DNA from: Reyranella soli
GTDB taxonomy: Bacteria; Pseudomonadota; Alphaproteobacteria; Reyranellales; Reyranellaceae
Direction of reading: 5' to 3'
Assembly: GCF_007992495.1 (NCBI RefSeq)
Contig: NZ_BKAJ01000013.1
Coordinates: 1-38,800, forward strand
DNA length: 38,800 nucleotides
The notes beneath the pieces were generated by a model. The model was given only the letters and a program-made list of their open reading frames with translations, ran no database searches and was not told the DNA's origin. Positions 24,372 to 32,252 of the stretch are shown here, in pieces; the stretch's first letter is position 1; each line of letters begins with the position of its first letter. A program made the translations under genes and the position numbers.

Positions 24372-25183
24372 GATGGGGACCTCACGCTACGATTGGTGGC
24401 TGGTGCCTCCGGGCCAGCCGGCACTGGACGCGCCAGTTCGACCTGCTGGTGGTGGCGGAAAAGCTCGATCTTGTGGACGAAGCGATCGGACCGGACGTAG
24501 AGGTCCGAGTAGTAGATCGGCGTCCCCTGGATATCGAAGTAGATGCGCTGCAGGAGGAGCAGCGGCGCGCCGACCTCGACCTTCAGGCGCCTGGCGAGCT
24601 CGGCATCGGCCGCGATCGCCGAGGAGGCCTGCTGGACACGGAAGGCCTGCACGCCGCAATACTTCTCGATCAGGGGGATGACCCGCGCCGACCGCATCTG
24701 CTCGGCGATGTCGGCCGGCAGTCGCGCCGCCAGTTCCTGCGGCAGGTGGGCAGCACAGAAGGCGATCGGCCCGGTCGGCCGCACGCGGCTCCACGAGATG
24801 CGCAGGATGCGCTGGGTGGCCGGCACCTGCAGCAGCGCCGCCACGCGCTCGTCGCCATGCGGCGGCAGGCGCTCGATGCCGTGCAGGTCGAAGCGCGCGT
24901 CGGGATCGTCGATCTTGAGGTCTTCCAGCGCGCGCGCGCTCCAGTCGCGGCTGGCCGGATCGCTTTCCAGCACGAACGTGCCGCGACCGGGGAAGCGCCG
25001 CACCAGCTTGCGCGACACCAGCTCTTCCACCGCCGAGCGCGCGGTGTGACGGCTGACACCGAACTCGACCATCAGCTCGGCGTCGGTCGGAAGCTGCGAG
25101 CCGAGCTTGTAGGCACCCGTGGCGATGCGCTCGCTCAGCGCCTGGTAGATCCTGTAGTAGGCCGGAACCGGATCTCGACTCAT
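24368..25183 (-). CDS. GntR-family regulator, HutC/UTRA type
   Basis: A 271-residue repressor. The winged-helix domain (about 1-72) contains QLPTDAELMVEFGVSRHTAR with the GntR signature and wing RFPGRGTFVL. The UTRA ligand-binding domain (about 95-250) contains RILRISWSRV, HLPQELAARLPADI and LLLLQRIYFDIQGTPIYYSDLYVRSDRF-type strands. UTRA domains bind small effectors, often amino-acid- or sugar-derived. Its location inside the transporter/monooxygenase operon suggests it senses the imported compound or a product and controls this locus. The inverted repeat at 30084-30114 is a candidate operator. The stop overlaps the downstream monooxygenase start by 4 bases, and a T-rich run lies between it and the permease gene. 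Confidence 0.93.
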   Translation of the reverse strand: MSRDPVPAYYRIYQALSERIATGAYKLGSQLPTDAELMVEFGVSRHTARSAVEELVSRKLVRRFPGRGTFVLESDPASRDWSARALEDLKIDDPDARFDLHGIERLPPHGDERVAALLQVPATQRILRISWSRVRPTGPIAFCAAHLPQELAARLPADIAEQMRSARVIPLIEKYCGVQAFRVQQASSAIAADAELARRLKVEVGAPLLLLQRIYFDIQGTPIYYSDLYVRSDRFVHKIELFRHHQQVELARPVPAGPEAPATNRSVRSPS

Positions 25184-25204
25184 TCCCTCTCCCCCTTTTT
25201 TTTT

Positions 25205-26047
25205 TCATCGCCGGTCGGCGCGCCGCGGATCCAGAGTCTCGCGCAGGCCGTTGCCCAGGAGGTTCACGCCCAGCACCAGCAGCACGATGGCAATGCCGGC
25301 GAGGTTGGCGATCCACGGCGCCACCAGCAGTCGGTCGCGGCCCTCGGCCAGGATATTGCCCCAGGTCGCGGTCGGCGGCGGCAGGCCGAGGCCGAGGAAG
25401 CTCAGCGCCGTCTCCTGCAGGATGAGCTGACCGACCTGCAGGGTGGCGATCACCGTCAGCACCGGCGACATCTGCGGCAGGATGTGCCGCCACATCACGT
25501 AGCGTCCGCCCGCTCCTGACGCCACCGCCGCCTCGACGAACGGTCGCTCGCGCAACGAACGCGTCAGGTTGAAGGCGACGCGCGTATAACTCTCCCAGCC
25601 GGCGAAGCCCAGTACCAGGACCAGCACGACAACGCCGCCACCGAACACCGCGACGACGACGATCGCCAGCAGGATCTCGGGGATCGCCTGATAGCCGTCG
25701 GCGAAGCGCATGATGACCTGCTCGGTGCGGCCGCCGAGATAGCCTGCCACCAGGCCCAGCGTCGTGCCGAAGGTCAGCGCCACCAGCATCGCCATCAGGC
25801 CGACGACGATGGAGAGTCGTGAGCCGTAGATCAGGCGAGACAGCAGATCGCGGCCGAAATTGTCGGTGCCCAGGGGATAGGCCCAGCTGCCGCGGTCGTC
25901 CCACACCGGCGGCTTGAGGCGCAGCATCAGGTTCTGGGTGTAGGGATCGTGCGGCGCCAGAAGCGGCGCGAAGATCGCCAGCACGCACATGCCCAGCACC
26001 AGCACGATGCCGATCTGGATCTTCAGCCGGGGGCCGAACCACTTCAT
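25205..26047 (-). CDS. Peptide/nickel-type ABC transporter permease (DppC-like)
   Basis: A 280-residue inner-membrane permease of the BPD_transp_1 type, DppC/OppC subgroup: a short cytoplasmic start, first helix (KIQIGIVLVLGMCVLAIFA), then APHDPYTQNLMLRLKPP and GTDNFGRDLLSRLIYGSR, both hallmarks of DppC. Five further helices follow, with the EAA-like loop EAAVASGAGGRYVMWRHILP that contacts the ATPases. It starts 4 bp after the stop of the DppB-like gene. Together with that gene, the binding protein at 27100 and the ATPases at 30181-32114 it makes a complete importer. Confidence 0.93.
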   Translation of the reverse strand: MKWFGPRLKIQIGIVLVLGMCVLAIFAPLLAPHDPYTQNLMLRLKPPVWDDRGSWAYPLGTDNFGRDLLSRLIYGSRLSIVVGLMAMLVALTFGTTLGLVAGYLGGRTEQVIMRFADGYQAIPEILLAIVVVAVFGGGVVVLVLVLGFAGWESYTRVAFNLTRSLRERPFVEAAVASGAGGRYVMWRHILPQMSPVLTVIATLQVGQLILQETALSFLGLGLPPPTATWGNILAEGRDRLLVAPWIANLAGIAIVLLVLGVNLLGNGLRETLDPRRADRR

Positions 26048-26051
26048 CGCA

Positions 26052-26966
26052 TCACCTGAGCCGGATGCGCGGGTCGATGGCCGCCTGCACCAGGTCGACC
26101 AGGAGGTTGGCCAGCACGATGGTGACGGCGACGATGAACACCGCGGCGATCACGATCGGCACGTCGCGCTGGAAGATGGCGCTCACCATCAGCCGGCCGA
26201 CGCCCGGCCAGGCGAAGATCGATTCGGTGACCACGGCGCCGCCCATCAGGCGGCCGAGCTGCAGGCCGACCAGGCTGACCACCGGATTGATGGCATTGGG
26301 CAGGATGTGCAGCCAGAGCGCGCGTGCGGGGCCGGCGCCGCGGGCGCGGGCAGTGACGACGAATTGCTCGCGCGCCGTCTCGAGCACGCTGACGCGCATC
26401 ACCAGGATGAAGTTGGGCACCAGGAAGGTGGCGAGCGTCACCACCGGCAGGACCATGTGCTCCCAGCCGCCCTGCCCCGAGGTCGGCAGCCACTGCAGGT
26501 CGAGCGCGAAGAGCTGGATCAGCAGGATGCCCAGCCAGAAGCTCGGCATCGACTGGCCGGCGACCGCCAGCACCGAGATGAGGAAATCGGGGACCTTGTC
26601 CTTCCATACCGCGCAGGCGACGCCGCCCAGCACGCCGAGCACGATGGCGAGCAGCAGGCCAAGCGAGAGGAGCTGCAGGGTCGAGCCAAGCCGCTCGGCC
26701 ACGACCTCCATGGCCGGCCGCTTGAACTGGATCGAGGTGCCGAAGTCGCCGCGCAGCAGGTCGAGCAGGAAGTAGCCGAACTGCACCGGCACAGGCTTGT
26801 CGAGATGCAGCTCGGCGCGCAGCACCGCCTCCTGCTCGGGCGTGGCGTCCAGCCCGAGATAGATCGCCACCGGATCACCCGTCAGCCGCAGGACGACGAA
26901 CACGAAGGCGATGACGAAGATCAGCGGCACAGGCACCAGCAACAGCCGCCGCAGGAGGTAGCGCAT
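26052..26966 (-). CDS. Peptide/nickel-type ABC transporter permease (DppB-like)
   Basis: A 304-residue permease with about six membrane helices. The beginning MRYLLRRLLLVPVPLIFVI, followed by a periplasmic loop with LTGDPVAIYLGLDATPEQEA and the block YFLLDLLRGDFGTS, is typical of DppB/OppB. The ATPase-contact loop is RARGAGPARALWLHILPNAI. The last conserved part VTESIFAWPGVGRLMVSAIFQRD is intact. It is separated from the upstream binding-protein gene by a 133-bp spacer holding a composite palindromic repeat, unusual inside an operon, which may lower expression of the permeases relative to the binding protein. Confidence 0.93.
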   Translation of the reverse strand: MRYLLRRLLLVPVPLIFVIAFVFVVLRLTGDPVAIYLGLDATPEQEAVLRAELHLDKPVPVQFGYFLLDLLRGDFGTSIQFKRPAMEVVAERLGSTLQLLSLGLLLAIVLGVLGGVACAVWKDKVPDFLISVLAVAGQSMPSFWLGILLIQLFALDLQWLPTSGQGGWEHMVLPVVTLATFLVPNFILVMRVSVLETAREQFVVTARARGAGPARALWLHILPNAINPVVSLVGLQLGRLMGGAVVTESIFAWPGVGRLMVSAIFQRDVPIVIAAVFIVAVTIVLANLLVDLVQAAIDPRIRLR

Positions 26967-26975
26967 GGTCAGACT

Positions 26976-27087
26976 CTTCCGGACCGCCGGCTTCCAGCCG
27001 GCTCATGATCATGAGGCTGACTGGACCTGCCTGCGCGAAGCCGAAGCGGCTTCGCTTCGGCGGAGGCAGGAGCCGGCAGTCCGGAAG
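26976..27087. repeat. Palindromic mosaic repeat, copy D, with a second element inside
   Basis: Outer arms 26976-26992 and 27071-27087 pair over 17 bp with one mismatch (CTTCCGGAC...). Within them are a hairpin at 26986-27002 (GCCGGCT/AGCCGGC) and the usual TCATGATCATGAG core. A separate 45-bp palindromic unit at 27026-27070 is bounded by CCTGCCT/AGGCAGG and contains GAAGCCGAAGCGGCTTCG. The inner unit appears inserted into the outer element. It lies between the binding-protein and DppB-like genes. Confidence 0.8.
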
Positions 27088-27099
27088 ACATGAGAATCA

Positions 27100-28602
27100 C
27101 TACTTCACGCTCACCTTGTTCAGGCGCAGCAGCGAATCGCGCGAGGGCTGCCAGCCGGAGACCTTCTCGTTGCGGCCCGAGATGCGCGGCAGGCCGAACA
27201 GGAAGATCGACGGCACCTCCTCGTGCATGATCTCCATCATGCGGTTGTAGGCTTTCAGCCGCGCCGCCTCGTCCATGGTCGAGCGGGCCTCGAGCCAGAG
27301 CTTGTCGAACTCCGCGCTGGTCCAGTAGTTGCGCTTGCTCGCCTCGGTGTACCAGACGGTGTTGAAGTCGGCGTCGCCGACGCTGAACCATCCCACCGAG
27401 TACATCGGCCCCTGCTCGCGCGTGCGGTCGAGCTGGGACCACACCCCGCCCTCGACGATGTTGACGCTGGTCTTGACGCCGACCGCCGACATCATGCCGG
27501 CCACGGCATTGGCGATGTCGACGTCGGAGAGATAGCGGCCCGAGAGCGTGTTGATCTTGTTCTCGAAACCCTTGGGGAAGCCCGCCTCGGCCAGCAGCGC
27601 CTTGGCTTTGGCCGGATCGTAGGGCCGCGACTTGATGTTGGGGTTGTAGCCGAAGGTCGCCTTTGTCACGAGCTGACCGTCCAGCACCGAGCCGTAGCCG
27701 CCCAGCATCTGCTTCAGCAGCATCTGCTTGTCGATCGCGTAGTCCAGCGCCAGCCGCACGCGCACGTCGTTGAACGGCGGCTTGCGGGTGTCGAAGGTGT
27801 GCACCAGGCTGACCGACGATTCGACGGCATCGATCCTGAGGTTCTTGCGCTTCTCGACCGACGGCAGCAGGTCGACCGGGATCTCCTCGATGATGTCGGT
27901 CTCGCCCGCGACCAGCGAGGCCACGCGCGTGGCGCCCTCAGGGATGGCGCGGATGCGCAGCTTCTTCATCGCCGGCGCGCCGCCCCAATAGTCGGGATTG
28001 GCCACCAGGTCGTAGCGGTCGCCCGCTACCCATTCGACGTACTTCCACGGACCGGTGCCCATCGGCTTCTTGTGCGCCTCGGCCTGTCCGACCTTCTCGG
28101 TATGCGCCTTGGATTCGATCGGGATGTCGGCCAGGCCGCGCAGCAGCAAGGGCGCCGGCGAGGCGGTCTTGATGTCGACGGTGTAGTCGTCGATCACCTC
28201 GGCGCCGGTGACGCCGGCGATGCGCGTCTTGCGCGCATAGACCTGCTTGGGATCGATGACATAGTCGATCGTGAACTTGACGTCGGCCGCCGTGAACGGC
28301 GTGCCGTCATGCCACTTCACGCCCTTGCGCAGGAAGAAGCGCCAGTGAGTCGGGCTGATCGCCTCCCATTTCTCGGCCAGCGCCGGCACCAGCTTGTCGT
28401 CGTTGTCGCGCGCGACCAACGGCTCCCAGGTCTGGTAGCACAGGCTCAAGGTGATATAGGCGCCGCCCGTGGGCGCGATGGAATCGGTGAAGAGCGAAGC
28501 GCCCACCACCAACGTGTCCTTGTCCTTCTGTGCCTGCGCGGACGACGCGCCGACGGCGACGGCCAGCGCCGTCGCGACAACTGTTCTCAACACCCCACGC
28601 AT
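27100..28602 (-). CDS. Peptide-type ABC transporter substrate-binding protein (SBP_bac_5)
   Basis: A 500-residue periplasmic binding protein with a signal peptide (MRGVLRTVVATALAVAVGAS, cleavage near AQA-QK). SBP_bac_5 features are LVPALAEKWEAISPTHWRFF, LRKGVKWHDGTPFTAADVKF, PMGTGPWKYVEWVAGDRYDLVANPDYWGGAP-type blocks and RLALDYAIDKQMLL. This family binds di- and oligopeptides, glutathione, opines or nickel complexes, so the ligand is not fixed by sequence. The ATG at 28602 has GGAGGGG in front; an earlier in-frame start at 28743 lies inside the DUF1028 gene and has no signal peptide. It follows two DUF1028 genes by 50 bp in the same operon. Confidence 0.93.
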   Translation of the reverse strand: MRGVLRTVVATALAVAVGASSAQAQKDKDTLVVGASLFTDSIAPTGGAYITLSLCYQTWEPLVARDNDDKLVPALAEKWEAISPTHWRFFLRKGVKWHDGTPFTAADVKFTIDYVIDPKQVYARKTRIAGVTGAEVIDDYTVDIKTASPAPLLLRGLADIPIESKAHTEKVGQAEAHKKPMGTGPWKYVEWVAGDRYDLVANPDYWGGAPAMKKLRIRAIPEGATRVASLVAGETDIIEEIPVDLLPSVEKRKNLRIDAVESSVSLVHTFDTRKPPFNDVRVRLALDYAIDKQMLLKQMLGGYGSVLDGQLVTKATFGYNPNIKSRPYDPAKAKALLAEAGFPKGFENKINTLSGRYLSDVDIANAVAGMMSAVGVKTSVNIVEGGVWSQLDRTREQGPMYSVGWFSVGDADFNTVWYTEASKRNYWTSAEFDKLWLEARSTMDEAARLKAYNRMMEIMHEEVPSIFLFGLPRISGRNEKVSGWQPSRDSLLRLNKVSVK

Positions 28603-28652
28603 ACGCCCCTCCAGCTCGATGGCCACACCCCTGTTTTGATTTCCCCCGCCTA

Positions 28653-29330
28653 TTACCGCTGCTGCTCGCGCCAGCGATCGTCCCGCGGCAGGCGCGGGTT
28701 GTAGGGTCGCTCGCTGTAATACGGCAGCAATGGACGAAACCATTCGAAGATCCGGCGCAACTCGCCGATCGGCTCCTCGTGCACGTCGACGCGCAGGTCG
28801 ATGTAGGCGAAGGGCTCGTCGCCATAGACCAGGATCGACGACGAGAAGTGCCCGTCGGCCTGGCCGCCGGCGCGCCCGCCCGCCTCGACCGCGCGCACCA
28901 GGCGCTCCTCGAGCAGCTCATCGCCGGTCGTGCGCATCGACTGGGCCATCGCCTCGGTGACCTGCGGGCCCACGATGCCGTTGCCCATCACCAGCCAGCC
29001 CTGGCCGATGATGTGGCCGGAATAGGCGCCGTTCTCCGAGCCGGTCATGGCGGCGGCGTTGCCCCAGGCGTCGACAACGCCGATCTGGCGCAGCGGCGCG
29101 TTGGGATCGCTGCTCTCGAGCTCGTGGATGATCTTGCCGGCGTGATAGCCCAGCCCCATCAGCTTGGTGCAGAGCAGGGTCAGCCGCGGATCGGCGATCG
29201 ACTGCACCGAGGCCGCGGCCATGCGTGGGATGACGACCGGACAGCGATTGCCGACGGCGGGCGCGTGAGTCGCCATGGCAACGCCCAGCATCTTGGTCCG
29301 CGGACAACGGCCGACGACGGTGAAGGTCAT
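28653..29330 (-). CDS. DUF1028 protein 1 (putative Ntn-hydrolase-fold enzyme)
   Basis: A 225-residue DUF1028 family member. Shared blocks are MTFTVVGRCPRTKMLGVAMA at the start, RQIGVVDAWGNAAA, YSGHIIGQGWLVMGNGIVGP, an AGGRAGGQADG variant of the GRDAGGQ motif, and a C-terminal DLRVDVHEEPIGELRRIF followed by YYSERPYNP. If this is a true Ntn-type hydrolase, removal of Met1 would expose Thr2 as the nucleophile. The C-terminal tail groups it with DUF1028 protein 2, not with the four copies at 33548-36385. Its ATG overlaps the stop of protein 2 by 4 bases (ATGA). No signal peptide, so cytoplasmic. Confidence 0.9.
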   Translation of the reverse strand: MTFTVVGRCPRTKMLGVAMATHAPAVGNRCPVVIPRMAAASVQSIADPRLTLLCTKLMGLGYHAGKIIHELESSDPNAPLRQIGVVDAWGNAAAMTGSENGAYSGHIIGQGWLVMGNGIVGPQVTEAMAQSMRTTGDELLEERLVRAVEAGGRAGGQADGHFSSSILVYGDEPFAYIDLRVDVHEEPIGELRRIFEWFRPLLPYYSERPYNPRLPRDDRWREQQR

Positions 29331-30058
29331 GGCTTCCCTCCCGCCTTGGCCTTGGCGCGCGCCTCGACCCAGTCCTCGACGACGCCTAGCGCCGTCGGCT
29401 GCCAGGGCCTGGTCTCGTAGTATTCGATCTGCGGCCGATAGAGATCGAAGATGCGGCGCAGCTCGCCGATCGGCTCGTCGTGCTCGTCGACGCGCAGGTC
29501 GACCAGCGGATATTCCTGGGTGCGGTAGACGACCAGCGCCGCCGAATGCTGGCCGCCGTGCTGTCCGCCGGCGTCACGGCCGGCCTCGAGAGCCGACATC
29601 AGCCGCGCCTCGAGATCGTCGCCTATCATCCTCTTGAACGTGTCGGCCATCGCCGAGGCGGTGCGCTCGGAGATCAGGCCGTTGCCCATCGCCACCATGC
29701 CGGGTTCGCAGAAATGGCCCGACCAGTCGTGGTTCGCCTTGCCGGTGCGGGCGACGGCATTGCCGTCGCGATCGATCACCGAGATCTGACGATGCTCGAT
29801 ATGCGGATCGCTGATCGAGATCTCGTCGAGCGTCTTCGCCGCCGAGTAGCCGAGGCCGAGCAGGCGCAGGCCGAGAGGTCCCAGCCGCGGATCGGTGACG
29901 GCCATGGTCACCACGACGCCGAGGCCTGGCTTGACGAAGGGGCAGCGCGTGCCGACCGCCATGGGCCGCGTCGAGATCGCGACGCCGAACTTTCCGCTCT
30001 CCGCACAGCGCGCCGAAATGGCGAACGTCGAGAACTCCTCGCCCAATGGCCCCAACAT
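29327..30058 (-). CDS. DUF1028 protein 2, with N-terminal extension before the conserved Thr
   Basis: A 243-residue DUF1028 protein, first gene of the operon. The start at 30058 is supported by AAGGGAAAG before the ATG; earlier in-frame starts at 30091 and 30115 would put the inverted-repeat operator inside the coding region. In the other five copies Met is followed directly by Thr (MTF/MTY). Here about nine residues (LGPLGEEFS) precede the equivalent Thr (STFAISARC), so exposing it would need proteolysis or self-processing. GRDAGGQ is intact, followed by a histidine-rich HGGQH. The C-terminal VDEHDEPIGELRRIF and YYETRPWQP match protein 1. Its tail is longer and basic (VEARAKAKAGGKP). Confidence 0.88.
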   Translation of the reverse strand: MLGPLGEEFSTFAISARCAESGKFGVAISTRPMAVGTRCPFVKPGLGVVVTMAVTDPRLGPLGLRLLGLGYSAAKTLDEISISDPHIEHRQISVIDRDGNAVARTGKANHDWSGHFCEPGMVAMGNGLISERTASAMADTFKRMIGDDLEARLMSALEAGRDAGGQHGGQHSAALVVYRTQEYPLVDLRVDEHDEPIGELRRIFDLYRPQIEYYETRPWQPTALGVVEDWVEARAKAKAGGKP

Positions 30059-30083
30059 TGCTTTCCCTTTCTCATCCCTTGCC

Positions 30084-30114
30084 TGAACCATAGAGAGCCC
30101 TATTGTATGGTTCA
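30084..30114. promoter_or_regulatory. Inverted repeat TGAACCATA-N13-TATGGTTCA, candidate operator
   Basis: Perfect 9-bp arms (30084-30092 and 30106-30114) are separated by 13 bp, centred between the divergent DUF1028/transporter operon and the ATPase genes. The arrangement fits binding by a dimeric repressor such as the GntR/UTRA protein encoded in the operon. A second, shorter pair (AATGTCT at 30114-30120 and AGACATT at 30137-30143) lies directly next to it on the ATPase side, and TGAAC recurs at 30144. No clear -35/-10 can be assigned. Confidence 0.5.
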
Positions 30115-30180
30115 ATGTCTAAATGTCCGGCCATTAAGACATTCTGAACTGTAGAACCGCAAAAGGAGCCCTTCCTCTTC

Positions 30181-31155
30181 ATGGCGCTGCTGCAAATCGA
30201 AGACCTCGCCGTCGCCTTTGGGCCGGCCGCGGACGCGACCACCGTCGTCGACGGCGTCGGCTTCTCGGTCGACGCGCACGAAACCGTTGCCCTGGTAGGC
30301 GAGAGCGGCAGTGGCAAGAGCGTCACGGCACTGGCCATCATGCGGCTCCTGCAGGAACCGGGCCGGGTGACGCGCGGGGCGATCCGCTTCGAGGGGCGCG
30401 ACCTCGCCCCGCTCACCGAGCGCGAGATGGCTGCGATCCGCGGCGATCGCATCGCCATGATCTTCCAGGAGCCGATGTCGTCGCTGAACCCATTGCTGTC
30501 GATCGGCGCCCATGTCGCCGAGCCGCTGCGCCTCCATCGCGGCCTCTCCAGGCGAGACGCGCGCGCCCGCGCGATCGCCTTGCTCGACCGCGTCGGCATT
30601 CCCTCGGCGGCGCGTCGCTACGACGACTATCCGCACCGCATGTCAGGCGGCATGCGTCAGCGCGTGATGATTGCGGCGGCGCTCGCCTGCGAACCCGCGC
30701 TGCTGATCGCCGACGAGCCGACCACCGCTCTCGATGTCACCATCCAGGCCCAGATCATGGACCTGCTGTCGGACCTGCAGGCCGAGTTCGGCATGGGCAT
30801 CCTGTTCATCACCCACGATCTCGGCGTCGTGGCCGAGCAGGCCCATCGCGTCGTGGTCATGTATGCCGGCCGCCTGGTCGAGCGCGCCGAGACCGCCAAG
30901 CTGTTCAGCGCGGCGGCCCATCCCTACTCCGCGGCGCTGTTGCGCTGCATGCCCGACGACGACGAGCAGGCGGGCGACCGGCTCGCCGTCATCGAGGGTA
31001 CGGTGCCCGCCCCCACGGCGCTGCCCAGCGGCTGCCGCTTCGAGCCGCGTTGCCCGCAGGCCGTCGCGGCCTGTCGCAGCCAGGAGCCGCCGCTCCTCGC
31101 GCTCGGCCCCAACCATGCCGCCGCCTGCATCCGGCCGCTGGAGGCCGCGCAATGA
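30181..31155 (+). CDS. Peptide-type ABC transporter ATPase (DppD-like)
   Basis: A 324-residue cytoplasmic ATPase of the oligopeptide/nickel family. Walker A GESGSGKS (40-47), Q-loop [17 protein letters not shown], signature [15 protein letters not shown], Walker [13 protein letters not shown] and switch H in FITHDLG are all intact. The C-terminal Cys-containing oligo_HPY region ([14 protein letters not shown]) is typical of DppD/OppD. AAGGAG is 12 nt before the ATG, longer than ideal. It is divergent from the rest of the transporter and translationally coupled to the DppF-like gene by a 4-base overlap. Confidence 0.94.
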   Translation: MALLQIEDLAVAFGPAADATTVVDGVGFSVDAHETVALVGESGSGKSVTALAIMRLLQEPGRVTRGAIRFEGRDLAPLTEREMAAIRGDRIAMIFQEPMSSLNPLLSIGAHVAEPLRLHRGLSRRDARARAIALLDRVGIPSAARRYDDYPHRMSGGMRQRVMIAAALACEPALLIADEPTTALDVTIQAQIMDLLSDLQAEFGMGILFITHDLGVVAEQAHRVVVMYAGRLVERAETAKLFSAAAHPYSAALLRCMPDDDEQAGDRLAVIEGTVPAPTALPSGCRFEPRCPQAVAACRSQEPPLLALGPNHAAACIRPLEAAQ

Positions 31156-32114
31156 CGGCGCTGCTGGCCGCGCGCGGCCTCACCAAGCACTTCCCCGTCC
31201 TGGGCGGCCCGCTCGGCATTGCCCAGGTCGGCACCGTACGTGCAGTCGAGAACGTCGACCTTTCCGTGGCGCGCGGCGAGGTGCTGGGCTTGGTGGGCGA
31301 AAGCGGCTGCGGCAAGTCCACGCTCGGCCGCCTGCTGATCCGGCTGCTCGAGCCGACGGCGGGCTCGGTGATCTTCGACGGCAGCGACGTCGCCAACGCC
31401 GAGGGAGCAGAACTGCAGGCGCTGCGCCGGCGCTTCCAGATGATCTTCCAGGACCCTTACGGCTCGCTTAATCCGCGCATGCAGGTCCATGAAATCGTCA
31501 CCGAGCCGCTACGTCTCGCCGGCATCTCGCGCAAGGAATGCCGCGAGCGCGCTCCCGCCCTTCTTGCCATGGTCGGGCTCGCTCCCGAGCACGGGTCTCG
31601 ATACGCGCACCAGTTCTCCGGCGGCCAGCGCCAGCGCATCGGCATCGCCCGCGCGCTTGCCCTCGATCCGGCGCTGATCGTCTGCGACGAGCCCGTGTCG
31701 GCGCTCGATGTGTCGGTGCAGGGCCAGGTCGTGAACCTGCTGCGCGACCTGCAGCGCGAACGAGGCCTCAGCTACGTCTTCGTCTCGCACGACCTCCGGA
31801 TCGTGCGCCACATCGCCGATCGCGTTGCCGTCATGTATCTCGGACGCATCGTGGAGATCGGCGACAAGGAGACGGTCTATCGCCAGCCACTGCATCCCTA
31901 TACCGAGGCGCTGCTGGCCGCCGTGCCGGCGCCTCGCCCGGGACGTCCGCGTCGCCGCGCCGCCGTGCAGGGCGAGATCCCGAGCCCGCTAAACCCGCCC
32001 GCCGGCTGCGCTTTCCATCCGCGCTGTCCGCTTGCGACCGACCGCTGCCGCACCGAGGCGCCGGCGCTGCGCCAGGTCGCCGGCCGCGACGTTGCGTGCC
32101 ATCTGGCGTCTTAA
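31152..32114 (+). CDS. Peptide-type ABC transporter ATPase (DppF-like)
   Basis: A 320-residue partner ATPase. Walker A GESGCGKST (49-57), the FQDPYGSLNPRM Q-loop typical of DppF/OppF, signature FSGGQRQRIGIARAL, Walker B LIVCDEPVSALD and switch H in FVSHDLR are present. The C-terminal oligo_HPY part holds GCAFHPRCPLATDRC. The ATG at 31152 overlaps the DppD-like stop (ATGA); the open frame upstream is a shadow. It ends with TAA at 32114, which forms the edge of the nested palindrome shared with the convergent monooxygenase gene. Confidence 0.94.
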   Translation: MTALLAARGLTKHFPVLGGPLGIAQVGTVRAVENVDLSVARGEVLGLVGESGCGKSTLGRLLIRLLEPTAGSVIFDGSDVANAEGAELQALRRRFQMIFQDPYGSLNPRMQVHEIVTEPLRLAGISRKECRERAPALLAMVGLAPEHGSRYAHQFSGGQRQRIGIARALALDPALIVCDEPVSALDVSVQGQVVNLLRDLQRERGLSYVFVSHDLRIVRHIADRVAVMYLGRIVEIGDKETVYRQPLHPYTEALLAAVPAPRPGRPRRRAAVQGEIPSPLNPPAGCAFHPRCPLATDRCRTEAPALRQVAGRDVACHLAS

Positions 32115-32252
32115 CGGAGCGCGGACCTCCAGGTTCGCTCATGGTCATGTTCTTCCGGACCGCGAGCCTCTGGCTCGCTCAAGCTCATGAGCGAGCCAGA
32201 GGCTCGCGGTCCAGAAGAGCATGAGGCGGACCTGGAGGTCCGCGCTCCGTTA
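32112..32252. repeat. Palindromic mosaic repeat, copy E: nested double palindrome including both stop codons
   Basis: The outer arms, 32112-32133 and 32231-32252, are perfect complements over 22 bp and start with TAA, which is the stop codon of the ATPase gene on one strand and of the monooxygenase gene on the other. An inner pair, 32152-32181 and 32188-32217, matches over 30 bp with one mismatch around a 6-nt loop. It should fold into a long bidirectional hairpin and act as a two-way transcription barrier. Confidence 0.88.

Noticed and set aside
14447..32252. Palindromic repeats as a CRISPR array or integron sites
   Set aside because: The copies are single, far apart and have no regular spacers, leader, cas or integrase genes nearby.
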